Assembly (NCBI GenBank): GCA_030268105.1
Contig: BSDZ01000004.1
Coordinates: 6,366,001-6,430,000 of the forward strand
DNA from: Volvox africanus
Lineage: Eukaryota; Chlorophyta; Chlorophyceae; Chlamydomonadales; Volvocaceae
DNA: 64,000 bases
Reading direction: 5' to 3'
A program made the position numbers and the translations under genes. Positions 26,001 through 36,836 of the stretch are shown piece by piece; the stretch's first letter is position 1; every line of letters begins with the position of its first letter. Below the pieces are notes generated by a model that was not told the origin of the DNA, did no database searches, and saw only the letters and a list, made by a program, of their open reading frames with translations.

Positions 26001-28904
26001 GTGGGCCCACCACCCAGCCCAGCGTCGCCTGATGGTGTATGTGTGTGTGTGTGTGTGTGAGTCAACATACATCAAAACCGTGAAAGAGAAGGCACCGACG
26101 TACGGCAACGTCGGCATCCGCCGTACACGCGGTGGTCGGTGGAGAGTGACACGATATACATGTGTGTGTGTGGTGATAAAGCAGGAGTTTAAAACGGCGC
26201 AATCAATCGAATGACCCCTGGGTGAGAAGATGTGAACGAATGGACAGAGGGGGAGACGAACATTCCAAACCGAGCCGAACGATTTCCCGTTGGCATTGGC
26301 ATTGTCGACCAATAGACCCCGGCAGGTAAGCACAGATGAAAACCGGCATACCTGCATGTTGTAAGGTAGATGCCGTGTCGTACTGATTTGCATGCCTGTC
26401 CCTTGCCCGACCGTGTAGCTGGTGGTAAGCGAGGCCGTCGTGAATGGCGTTAACTGTTTTGTGTGGCATGAAAATACGGCTGAACTTATCTTCACGTTTC
26501 GTTCAAGCCAACAGTTTGTTACAAGATATACATTACCAGAAGATAACGATTACGCGGACAGGAGTGTTTGTTTAACTCTTATTCAGATGATTGGTCAGGT
26601 CCACAGAGGTGCCAGTGCACAAGCCCCCAAGAAGGGGAGCGCTAAGAAAAAAACGATGCACATGACGGTTGGTCGTTTGGAGCAAATAACCGCCCTCCCA
26701 CTCACTATACGAAAAAAACATACCAAATCAGCAGCTCCCGCTAGGAAAACCCGCTTATTATTTGTTACTTTGCGTAATTGGCTATTTAGACCCTCTATCG
26801 CATTGGTTGTATAAATTTCCGCCTATTAACCTCCGGGTACTGTAGAAAAACTACCAGATTTTCCCAATTATTTCGCACTGTCGTACTGACTATATCGCAC
26901 TGTCGTACTGTTCTGAACGGAATATTCCACCAGTGCATTTCGTACAGATGTGCCGTACCTGCCGAGTGGACGTCAGGGTCGCGGAGGGTCTGGCCCCGAG
27001 CACTGTGTTGGCATCCAGTGAGTCATGCTGTGAGAGCGCACGGCGGTAGCCGATGATCAAGCTGCCTGATCAGCAGTGGTAGTAGAAGCAGTGGTAGTAG
27101 AAGCGAGGGAGGAGCAGGAGGCGGGAGGGGTTTTCCGGGAGAGAACAAACGGAAATACATTGCGTGTCATTGTCATTGTATGTGTATGTGTATTAGTACT
27201 TGTATGTGTATTTGCGCGCGTGTTGATACCACTGTTCCCAACCGACCGCCCCTTCCCTTCCCTCCATTACCCCCTTCTCGCTGGCGTTGAAACTCCTCCC
27301 CCTTCCCAAACACACACGCACGTACAATCATCCTCTTATTGGTGGGGCCCGCCGCTGATGGGAGGCCGACCAACCCAACTGCCGCAACGGACATAACCCA
27401 CCCGAACACCAGATCTGTATTCTTTCCCCCCTCACCTGCTCCCGCATTTGCTCGGAGCGCCGCAACACCCTGCAGATAAAACACATCCGACTCCCCAACC
27501 GGCGTCTCGACAGAGTTAGTTACGGTTGCCGCACGAAAGAGTGGCCGTTGACCAGCCAGGCTGGCCCGTGGGTCGCTAAGGTCAAGGCGGCACATGTAGA
27601 CGCCCCGATGGTTGGATAGCAGCTCCGCGCGCTCGGCCTCCTTCAATTCCGTTTATGTTAGTTGTGTGGGAACACGCAGACAAGCACATGCCCTCATTTG
27701 GATGAAGTTCGACGACGCTGTCACAAAACACCAACTCCCAGGATCCACTCCTCCCCACCCCTCCCCTTCCTCCCAACTAAATGACCCCGCCCCCAACCCC
27801 AAACTCACCTCCACACACACGACCTCACCAACAACGCCACCTTTGCCCCCCTCCTCCGCCCCACCCATGCCGAAACCCAAGAGATACGGGCTAGCCGCCC
27901 TGCCCGATACGCGTGTCCAACACTTGCCTGTTTCCTTTTGAACTCCTCCCATTTGGCCTTCAGGTCGTCCACTGAATCCAGCTTGGTCCCCAGTTCGAAC
28001 CCTGACGGATACCAATAGTGGAAAGTTCTTATAGATGCCAACATTAAAAAGGGGAGATCCGGCGTATCTTGTTCGTCACATCTGTTGTGTGACGAATGCG
28101 ACGCGATGCGTCCCCGGGTTGTGGGCTGCTGAACATTGAAAACCCCCAAAACACAGTAGGTCAGGGATGGAGGGGGATGGAGGCGGGGGAGCGCTGTGGT
28201 ACTGAAGAAACTGGTTGCCCAGACTGAGGGAGGAGGGATAGGACCCGGAGGTAACCGCTAAATGCAAGGGGGGAGGAATTATACGTGCATGGAAACACGG
28301 ATCGAGACAACCACAACAATTCGTGTCCGTATTGTATTCGTGTATGAAACCGCCCCCTGCCGTCCCCTACCAGCGTCACCTCCCTCCTTTTTCCCCGGCC
28401 AATGCCACCGGTGCAGTAGGAAAGTCCAAAAAAATCGGCTTCGCTCTACTTGTAAAGGCGGAAAACGTATGTCCCGACGTTTGTTGATGGGAACCTCTTT
28501 CATGGATCCCTGGCGCGACCCAGGTCGGACCTATCAATCAATGGAGCGCACCTGCGGCCAAGCCCTCCTTTCCGTAAACATCGTAAATCTGGCGGCGATT
28601 TGGATCCGAAAGCACCTCATAAGCTTCCTGTAGCGATGAGGCTCCAAGGAATAAACATAGCCTGCAGAGCAGCTGCCCATGATTGGCTGACAAAGCAGGC
28701 AAATCCACAAACCTGAAGTCGGTTAAATGCCTCTTCTGCCCTTTTCTTTTGTTCGGGATCTGTATGTTTGTCTGGATGATATACTTGCGCAAGGTTGCGG
28801 TATGCTCTGCGCACATCTTCGTCTGAGGCATCGCGCGGGATGTTCAAGACAGCATAATACTCGGCTGAGTCATCAAAAAAATGTTCAGAGTTAGATTGGT
28901 CCAT
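23004..28904 (-). CDS. DNAJC11-type J-domain protein (mitochondrial outer membrane / cristae organisation)
   Basis: Eleven exons fit in phase: 28904-28713, 28627-28552, 28001-27928, 27640-27436, 27065-26959, 26453-26352, 26028-25941, 25726-25530, 25057 to about 24941, 24535-24329 and 23750-23004, about 703 residues. Exons 1-2 encode a J domain with the HPD motif (VYHPDKH) and ending EAYEVLSDPNRR. The middle exons read like beta-strands (TTASLTTSYTVGQGTGMQI; KLELGVATSL), as in DNAJC11, whose central region is beta-barrel-like. The last exon has the DUF3395 signature (LVVLDAVYGKVEEYL; YQVADSKLTLHPG; YVSYMYGTKVYEVTVDD), interrupted by about 90 Ala/Gly/Asp-rich residues. In animals this family binds the MICOS complex. 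The end of exon 9 is uncertain. The intron after exon 3 uses a GC donor (CAG|GCAAGT). Divergent from the hydratase gene. Confidence 0.87.
24614..24772. repeat. (CACCT)n / (CACCC)n pentanucleotide array
   Basis: About 30 units of a 5-base repeat, CACCC at the left and then nearly pure CACCT, located in an intron of the DNAJC11-type gene just upstream (on the coding strand) of exon 10. Confidence 0.93.
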
Positions 28905-29349
28905 ATTTACAAATTGTCATAAGTATAGCGTGTGTGATAAATGCGCAATGTTTGATTTCATATAAAATGGTTAACCGCGACAGCGCCGGCATCAAAGTTA
29001 TATTTTCCAGGAAACGAAGACATACACAAAACTGAGTGAAATATTATGGTTGAAACATTTCTGCTAAGGCGACCTTAGAGCGGGATGAGAGCAAAGGTAA
29101 TACGAACGACCCATTGTCATCGCGGGTCAGTACATGAGGGAAACGGCTTCCCATACCCAAGTTCCTGCAGCAACATTCAATTCAATCACTCAAACACAGC
29201 TCAAATAATATTCCATCTATATATGTATATTCGAGGCAACGATGCATCCCTAGCACCTTCCTAAGCAAGCATCAGCAAGCAACCATAACACGACGGACCA
29301 ATCATTAAATCTGAGCAGCCCCACGAATATATTCCTCCATATAAATAAT
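28905..29349. promoter_or_regulatory. shared divergent promoter region
   Basis: The 445 bases between the start codons of the DNAJC11-type gene (-) and the hydratase gene (+) must hold both promoters and 5' leaders. It is AT-richer than the genes. No TATA box or named element can be assigned with confidence. Confidence 0.5.
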
Positions 29350-32300
29350 ATGGACGAGGCTATTGGAGACTGTGATGGACGCATAGATATCAATTCGTTG
29401 AAGAGTCGACGTTTGGGCACGTACACCCACATCTACACCCAGCGAGATGCGATGCTTTACGCGCTCAGTCTGGGCTGCACCGCGGGTGAGACTTTCAGTT
29501 TCCAGGGGGTACTCTGGCCTCCCCGGCTTTTGGGGAGGGACAAGGGAAGGCCGACGGCAGTTGTGCTTCTGGCCACAGGTAGACAGACAGACAGACGGAC
29601 AGACGGTCAGCCTGACAGATGAGCAGGACGGTAGACGGCTCGCGTAACTGCTCCCCCCCCCAACCCCACGAAGACACCTAACCACCCGCACTCGGACCAA
29701 TCAACCGCCATCAAACCGGGTAGCAGTTAAGACACGATATCGGTTGAGACGGGACGGGACGCGGGACGGGACGTCATTGGCCCACCGTACATGTTCACTA
29801 TCCGTCGTCATCATCTCTTCCCCTTCCCCTCACCCAATGCCACCACCACTACAACCACCACTATCACCACTATCACCGCAACAAATACCACAACCACCAA
29901 CATCGGCCAAAAACCCCGGTGATGGTGGTGGTGATGGTGGTGATGTCGCTCGCGCCATTAAGTTCCCTCCCTCCTACTGCGCCCCTCTCACAGTCCCACT
30001 GACTCCCAAACCCCAACCGCTGCAGCCTCCGGTCTACGTTACGTTTATGAGGGTGCCCAGGACTTTGCCGTACTGCCGACGTACAGCATTGTCGCAGCAC
30101 ACCCCTCCCTGCAGCTGGTTCCCCTGGAATCGTACATCCCCGGCGGCTTTGATCGGGTAAGCAGTGATTTGGCGAATAACTGGGAGGCGCGAAGGGGCTT
30201 TTCCTCTTCCTCGTCCTGTTGCATTTTTTCCTTTCCTGTTTGTCTCCATACTCCTACTGTACTTCCACCCCTGCTTTCACATCCTGACCCCTCTCTCTTG
30301 CCCATTATTGGATTCGGATTCCGAGTTTTGCAGTACCCTCCCGCTTCCCTTTGTTTGCACGAGTCTCGGTCTCTCAGGGCTTCTCTGCACTCGCATACCC
30401 AATTGTAAAACCCTTGCTCCACCGCTCCACCGCTCCACCGCTCCTCTATCGTGACCGGCAGGCCGCTGCACTTCACGGTGAGCACTTCCTGGAGCTCCTG
30501 GGGCCCCCGCTGCCGCCCGGGGGCGGGCGGCTGGTCACGCGACCCCAGCTGGTGGACATGCAGGCCAAAGGTACTGAAATAGATGAGCCTGTGTCTGTGT
30601 TTGTTTTGGAGAGAAAACCTGAGAGGTGACTGCGTGCATGGGGGTGGGGAGGGGAGAGATACCATACCTACATGGGGATGCGCCCATGGAGGGCTGAAGC
30701 CTTCTATCTCAGTGGTCGGGGTGCGGGTGCGGGCAAGGGGGAAAGACTGTGTAACCGTGTCACTGTAAATGACGTTGTCCTTCACAGAGATGAGGCTGTG
30801 GGGCTGTGGGTGGGTCATGTCCGTGATACCCTCCCTTCCGGAAATCATCTCCTTCTCATCAATTCCTGTTTCCGTACACGTCTATTTCGTTTATGTTACC
30901 GGACGGAGGCAATGGACTTGTTGTGGTGCTGCGGACCGTAACCGTCGATGCCGACGGCATGCCGCTGGCCATCAACGAGTTCACTACTTTTATCCTAGGA
31001 AAAGGTAACGGCGCGCGGGGAAAGGTGGGGGAAAGTGATTGTGTGTATATGTATGTATGGGCATGTGTGTGTATGGGGATGTGTGTGTATGGGGATGTGT
31101 GTGTATGGGGATGTATGTATGGGGATGTGTATGTAAGGGGATGTGGCCGAAAGCCCCTCCTCCATCCCCTCCGTCCCACCTGTCCATATGATTAAAGACC
31201 GGACGTATTCAGATATTGTTGGGCAGCGTTCCACTCCCCAATCTCCCCATAATATCTGCGTCCCTCGAGGCGCTTAACTCCCTTTTCCTGACTCCCTACT
31301 TCTGCGCCCACCCGCCAGTGGATGTAGCACCTCATCTATTTCCGTTTCTCCCCATCTCCCACATTCTGCATTGCGACGATTCTTTCTGAATCACTAAACA
31401 CGAAGCCAATATATTCACATTACCCTACTCTACTGTAGCGTTGTACTTCTTTCTCCTGAAGCCTCGAATAAAGGTTTATGCATTCTTATTCCCTTCCTTT
31501 CCCTGTCCGCCACCGTGACCGCCGCTCCACAGGCGGTATCCGCACCCCATGGACCCCAGCGCCACGAAGCCCGGCTGCCATTGCCGCTAATAATCTCCCG
31601 AATCGTGCCCCCGACGCCTCCGCCAGCTTCGTCACATCTCCCGATCAGGCGGCCATCTACCGCCTCAGCGGCGACTACAATCCACTGCACATTGACCCAC
31701 GGGTCAGTAGCCGAGTGGGCTTCCCGCAACCCATCCTTCACGGTCTGTGCACCCTTGGGCTGTCGGTGCAGCTTGTGCTTCGGCTTATGGGCGGGGACGA
31801 CCCGAGGAGGCTTCGGAGCGTCAAGGTAGGGCGGGTTGTGCTGTGAGATGAGAAAGTGTACTTTGAATGGGTAGTTTGTGAGTACGGTTACGGCACGATA
31901 ATAGTCGTCATTTCGAATTTGTCGGTCCTTTGATTCACGATGCGGCATGCCCACATGACAGTTTTTTAGTTGTTTTATGGGTGTTTTCTGATCCCCACGT
32001 TTTGCGCCCTGCAGGTCCGTTTTTCTAAGCACGTGTTGCCGGGGGAGACTCTGCGAGTGGAGATGTGGGTCGAGCAACTACCGGAGCCGCCAGCAGGGGT
32101 ACACCGCCAGCAGCAGCAGCAGCAGCGAGGGTCACAGGAGCAAAAAGCGGAGGGAGTGGTTGAAGGCAGTGGCCATGCCACCGGGGGCGCCACAATTCCG
32201 GGCGCGGCAGCTGCGGCCCCTAACAGCGGCAGCGGCAGCATGAAGGTCATCTTTCGAACCATGGTGGTGGAGCGAAACGTAATTGCCATATGCAATGCGG

Positions 32301-32371
32301 CGGTGGAGTTGCTGCCGCCGCAGCCAGCAGTGGCAGCAAAGGCAGCCGTCATGCCCGTGTCCTGCTTATAA
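29350..32371 (+). CDS. ECH2: enoyl-CoA hydratase 2 (MaoC family), peroxisomal beta-oxidation
   Basis: Hydrates trans-2-enoyl-CoA to the (3R)-hydroxyacyl-CoA. Six exons fit exactly in phase: 29350-29485, 30026-30156, 30462-30570, 30909-31004, 31533-31825 and 32015-32371, 373 residues. The N-terminal half-hotdog reads YTQRDAMLYALSLGC, FAVLPTYSIVAAHPSL and LHGEHFLELL; the C-terminal hotdog carries the hydratase 2 motif YRLSGDYNPLHIDP, with the catalytic Asp and His, followed by GFPQPILHGLCTLG. The last exon contains a Gln/Ala/Gly insert of about 55 residues not usual for the family. The C-terminus is SCL, which only loosely resembles a type 1 peroxisomal signal, so peroxisomal location rests on the family. 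The last intron contains the left edge of the segmental duplication, so the final exon exists again at 46760-47117. Confidence 0.92.
31040..31140. repeat. GTGTGTATGGGGAT minisatellite
   Basis: Imperfect tandem units of 14-18 bases in intron 4 of the hydratase gene. Confidence 0.75.
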
Positions 32372-33642
32372 ACCTGGCAAGGTATCGTTATGTGGTTACT
32401 GCATACGGATACGAATACGGCACGCTGGTGTCTGCATAAGATGGGGGCCGAGCCGCGCCGTGCCGTGGGGGTGGGCTGGGGTAGAGTGGGGTGGGGTGGG
32501 CGTACAGGGAGGAGGAGGAGGAGGAGGAGGGGGAGGGGGCTAACGATCAGTTTGGGTATTCGCAACTTGCTTGAACAACCATGTTCACATGGTCGGCGAT
32601 GAGTGGAAGGACACTTGGAGACGTAGTGGGCCCCCCTAGGTCTTCAGGGCGCGGCCACAGTGCCGATTGTGGGACGGGTTGTAGATATGTTGTGGTGGAG
32701 GGTGACGCTGACGTTGAAGACGGCTGGTTTGGGAATTTGAAGCCGCGACATTCAGCAATCGCAGTGGGTTGCGTTTGGCCAGTTGGATGGTGTCATGTGT
32801 CAGGATGTGTTTTTTGTCCAATGCTTACGTAAAAGCATAAAACAAGTAATATAAAATAAAAGACATCACAACGTCAAAATGCGCAGCGATGCTTAACGAG
32901 TTCCTCGCCAGGAAAGACACTGAAAGACCCGTGCACCTGTCGCGACGTAGCACCGTTCCTCAGACACATACAGTGCCTTTACGTGCAGAGGTGCAGAGAG
33001 GTGCAGAGGTGTCAACAACAGACGTAAAGGAAGTCCGGGAACAAAACCCAGGGAGAGGAAAAGGAGAGGAGGGAGAAGGGGGTGAGAGGAGGAAGAAGAA
33101 CCACGTGTACTCCCCACCACCAGGCGTACTCCCCACCACCACGCGTACCCCCCACCACCACGCGTACTCCCCACCACCACGCGTACCCCCCACCACCACG
33201 CGTACTCCCCACCACCACCCGTACTCCCCACCACCACGCGTACCCCCCACTACCGAGAGGGCGATGCGGGGGCGAGGGCGCGTTCCTTTCTAACACATCC
33301 CCTCTCCCTTCTTTTCGTTATCTTCCTCGCACAGAGTCTCTCTATTCCTTTGTATAGTTCGTTACCCCTTCTGCCGCTCGTCCTGTGTAAGGCGCAAGTT
33401 CTGGTCAGGCTGGAGTGGGATGGGGCGAGGTGGAGAGGAGTGTAAGCAGCAAACCCTGTTCGGGCCCCTTTGTATCGCTTATCGTTTTCCGATCTCTGGT
33501 TTATCCTCTCCTCACGTCGCTGCCCCCCGTTGCGGCGCCAACAGCACCGACATCTATAGCCGCCGGTCCAAAGGCGAACGAGTATCCCGGCGGCGTTGAG
33601 CCCTCAGCACCGCCGCTGCCGACCGCGGCAGAAACACAATAG
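32372..33642. other. spacer between hydratase and RING gene
   Basis: Holds a GAG triplet run near 32503-32530, the 19-base minisatellite and a pyrimidine-rich stretch. It is repeated at 47118-48455. A frame at 33415-33642 could belong to the RING gene but ends in TAG. No other coding region is supported. Confidence 0.5.
33102..33254. repeat. 19-bp minisatellite, proximal copy (about 7-8 units)
   Basis: Units of the type CGTACTCCCCACCACCACG, with T/C variants after CGTAC. The unit is not a multiple of three, so long His/Pro/Arg frames in it are an artefact with a 57-base superperiod. Confidence 0.93.
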
Positions 33643-33648
33643 CCATCG

Positions 33649-35473
33649 CTGCAAATTCAGCCGCCGCCTCCGCAGCAACAGAAGCAGCAACAGCAGCCGG
33701 TGCCGCTGGTGCAACGGCGTCCGTTGGTGCTGCCGTGTGGCCATGCCTTCTGTGAGGGGCGCATTACCCAGTAAGTGTGCGTGTGTGTTTGTGTATATGG
33801 TGGGTGTGGTTGGGGGGATGAGGGAGGAAAGGGGAGAGAGTGAACGGGGCATTACGTATTTACTTTGCGAGGAGTGCGGGAAACTTGGAAAGGTGTGACA
33901 TACCATTAGCGAGCGCTCACGCCTTCATATACTTGCCACAATATTCTGTCTTAAAAAATTGTAACCACCGTTATAACATCCCGGTGCCTGGTCCCCCAGG
34001 GACCCTGGGGCCTGGGGCCTCGGGAACCCTGTGCCTGGGGCCTGGGGAACCCGTGTATCATTAATTCGTATTTAAGACTGGGCATCTTACCCGGACTAAC
34101 ACTGCCTCCTTTCCTGCTGTATGTGTTTGTGCTGCGCGCCGCTGTCCTGTGGCTTCACAGGTGGCTAGAACAGAAGAAAGTAACCTGTCCCGTCTGCCGC
34201 AAGCCCTTCGACGAGGACGACTCTCCCCCGGCGGGCGACCCACGGGACTCCGCCAACTTCCCGCGGCCGCCGCGACCCAATAACTCCAACCGCAACCCCA
34301 ACACCGGCACCCAGCCGGGTCCCAGTAGCAGCACCGGCAGGCTGTCCTCTGCGACCTCCTCACCCCCAAGGCCCCCTTGCAGCGTTGATGATGAAGGCCA
34401 TGATTCGTACCTGGGCACAGGGCATGGCAGCGACGTGAGTGGTACGGTGCCGCGGCTGCGGCTGCGGTGGGCTAGCCGCCGGCGCCCTGTAAGGATGCAC
34501 GGTGACCTGCTTATTGCGGAGATGATGTTCCGGTTGCGGCAGCTGCAGAGGCAGCACCCCGACTACATTAGCGCGAACATGATGCACAGCTGGGGGCAGG
34601 ACCTCCAGAACGGTGGGATGGAAAGGGGAGGAGCAGAAGGGGCATCAACCGCCGGTTAATCTAGGTGTTAGGTAGATCCTGGGAAGAGGGAAGAGGGAAG
34701 GGAGTGCGGGGAAAAGGAAGCGAGAAGTCCACTCAGTATTTTGTGGGTCAACAGGTCCCTCTAGTCATTCTTTATAGCAGCGCGTCTACAGCTGCATCAT
34801 GCCTCGTTTATTAGTCTTCCCCCCTCCTAGTCCCTCCCTGTCCAGGTCCGTTGTTGTTGTCCCCGTCCTCCTTAGCCTGCCTAGCGCTTACGGTATTCGT
34901 TCTCCTCCTTCCGGCTCGGCCACGACGATACAGTACAATGTAAATATAAAGCTGTACAGCGTGTTTATTTCGTGCATTTGCGAGACCTCCACGTCATGCG
35001 ACCTTGTCGTTATGTGTGGGCGGGGTTCTTCTGGTGGCCTGTCGGGTGGCCTCGCAGGTCGGGAGTTCAGCGCGCAGCAGCTGCGGGAGTTCCAGCTGAG
35101 CGACCCCGCCACGCGCCGGGATCTGGCTTCCCGGGGGAGTTCTGGAAGCAGCATCCGCTTCGGCGGCGGCTCCACCAGAGGCGGCGGCGCCGGGGCGGGA
35201 GTTGGTAGAGCGCAACGTTTCGCCTTCATGCGCCAACGGGAAAGAGAGGGCACAACAGGAGTGGAGTGGAGTGGAGTGGAGAGGACGTCAGGAGGAAGTG
35301 CTGCTCTGATGCTTCCTCCCAAGTTCCTCCTCTGTCTAGCAGCAGCCACCAACCCAGCGTCCCGCCCGAAGAGCTCTATATCCTTCTTTGTAGCGCCATC
35401 TGTATTAGTGCCTCCTTTTGAAATCCTAGCTCGTTTGTCGTATTCCTCTCTGTACTTAATACTAGTGATGTAA
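33649..35473 (+). pseudogene. RING-finger protein gene, proximal copy, probably impaired
   Basis: Exons recognised: a Gln-rich piece ending at 33770, 34161-34612, and a last exon from about 35058. The piece reads RRPLVLPCGHAFCEGRITQ and the next exon continues WLEQKKVTCPVCRKPFDEDD, i.e. the second half of a C3HC4 RING, the fold of many ubiquitin E3 ligases. The codon at 33760-33762 is CGC (Arg) where the RING needs a zinc-binding Cys and where the distal copy has TGC. Just upstream in the same frame is a TAG at 33640-33642, which matters only if that part is exon. The first Cys pair of the RING was not found in either copy. The Arg/Gln-rich C-terminal exon continues past the point where the distal copy stops. 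Confidence 0.6.
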
Positions 35474-36287
35474 GTACTGGTTGATCGGGTCGCACTCTCA
35501 CGACCGAATTCGGTGACCAATCACCGTTGACGTTCTGGAGACCATGTATTGCTGGTTCCAGTTGCAGTTGCAGTTAGTTGGAATTAGGCCCGCGATGATG
35601 ATGATGATGATGATGCGTTTCCTCGGGTTCGGGATTCCGCCCCAAGTGCGTCTCCTTCATCACTACCACCAGCACTAACTACTTCAGTATTGTGAGCAGA
35701 CCTGCTCGATGGACTAAATATCGTCAACCACTTAGTCTGCTAGGAGCCATTGCAGCAGCCCGGCAAACCACAATACGTTTTGCATGTCGTGAGGTCCACA
35801 CTTGCAGTGGGAGCCACCCTAAGTCATCACGTCTATCGTTGTCTATCTATCTTTGTTTGGCGGGCCTCAAGCCCGAATCTGATTGAACGATGAAAGCTGA
35901 TCAAGCGACTACCCCTGGAGGTCACTGGGTGGGATGCGTCCCTGGGCTGTAAACATGGTGTAAATATCCTTGGTGTGAGTTGCGACTCAAACGCTGCTGT
36001 TTATGGTCAAGCCGTAACCTGCTCACATACCCTCATGAGCAGGACTTTTCCGACCCAACGGAGTGCTCAGGGAGCGGTAATATTGATCAATGTGCGGGAT
36101 TCACAACGATGATGGGTGCAACATGTACAACAGAAGGCAACATGTCTTTTCCTCCGGAGTCTCTCTTCCTCCTCCGTCCGCCTTCGTGATCACCTTCACG
36201 ACCTTCACGCGCAGGAAGAAGAGGTTTGAGAGCTTCGTCCCGAACTGTCCGGGTGGACATGCCCCATATTGCCGCAAATTCTGCCAG
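35209..36287. other. 1.08-kb segment present only in the proximal copy
   Basis: The two copies agree up to TAGAG near 35208 and again from GCTGCCATGCCGCC at 36288, but the distal copy lacks everything between. Junction microhomology is at most two bases (AG). It includes a GTGGA repeat near 35262-35285 and a GATGAT run near 35594. No terminal repeats or transposase frame were seen, so deletion from the distal copy is at least as likely as insertion here. Confidence 0.7.
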
Positions 36288-36804
36288 GCTGCCATGCCGC
36301 CAACTGTCGCCATGACCTACCAGCAATTATCAAAGGCGCGCAGCGCGACAAGTGCGGGCACAGACTCAATGTCAGCAATAAGGCTACAGGTCAACACTCT
36401 GCTTGCGTCTTGACTGCAGGCAGCGCTTGAGCCCCAGGTAAAATGCGTCAACTACATCATCCCATAAGCCCTTCCAGAAGATGCATGAAGGGCAGATCCG
36501 AAATTAATTAACAGACAACGACATTTCCTCTGTTGTACAATCCAACCAAATTGCTTTGATGTTATCTTCTCTGTTGAGGTTTCATGATGGCGCAACTGCG
36601 AATTGCTCCAAGCCAGTGTACCGTCGTGTGGACGTACGAACGTAAGGGTTCAACGTCGTACATTCACGTATATTCGCACATCACTATTCGCACATCACCA
36701 ACACACGCATGCTGCGCAGGTTGATTCCTTACATTCGTGTTGCGGCCACGCCTCACAAGATTGCGACGGGCATGCAAATCGGGTTAAATACACGGAAGAT
36801 GCCA

Positions 36805-36836
<32 letters not shown>

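Noticed and set aside
31430..32077. 215-codon minus frame over hydratase exon 5
   Set aside because: Antisense shadow of a well-supported conserved exon and its introns.
33012..33296. Tyr-Ala-Trp-Trp-Trp-Gly-Val type repeat protein on the minus strand
   Set aside because: Product of the 19-bp minisatellite; period 19 bases means all frames are read in turn.
35209..36287. Transposon insertion in the proximal copy
   Set aside because: No terminal inverted repeats, no target-site duplication beyond two bases and no transposase-like frame; kept only as an indel.
36087..36326. Helix-turn-helix-looking frame (LAEFAAIWGMSTRTVRDEAL) on the minus strand
   Set aside because: Short, without start context or supporting flanks, and only partly present in the distal copy; resemblance is likely chance.
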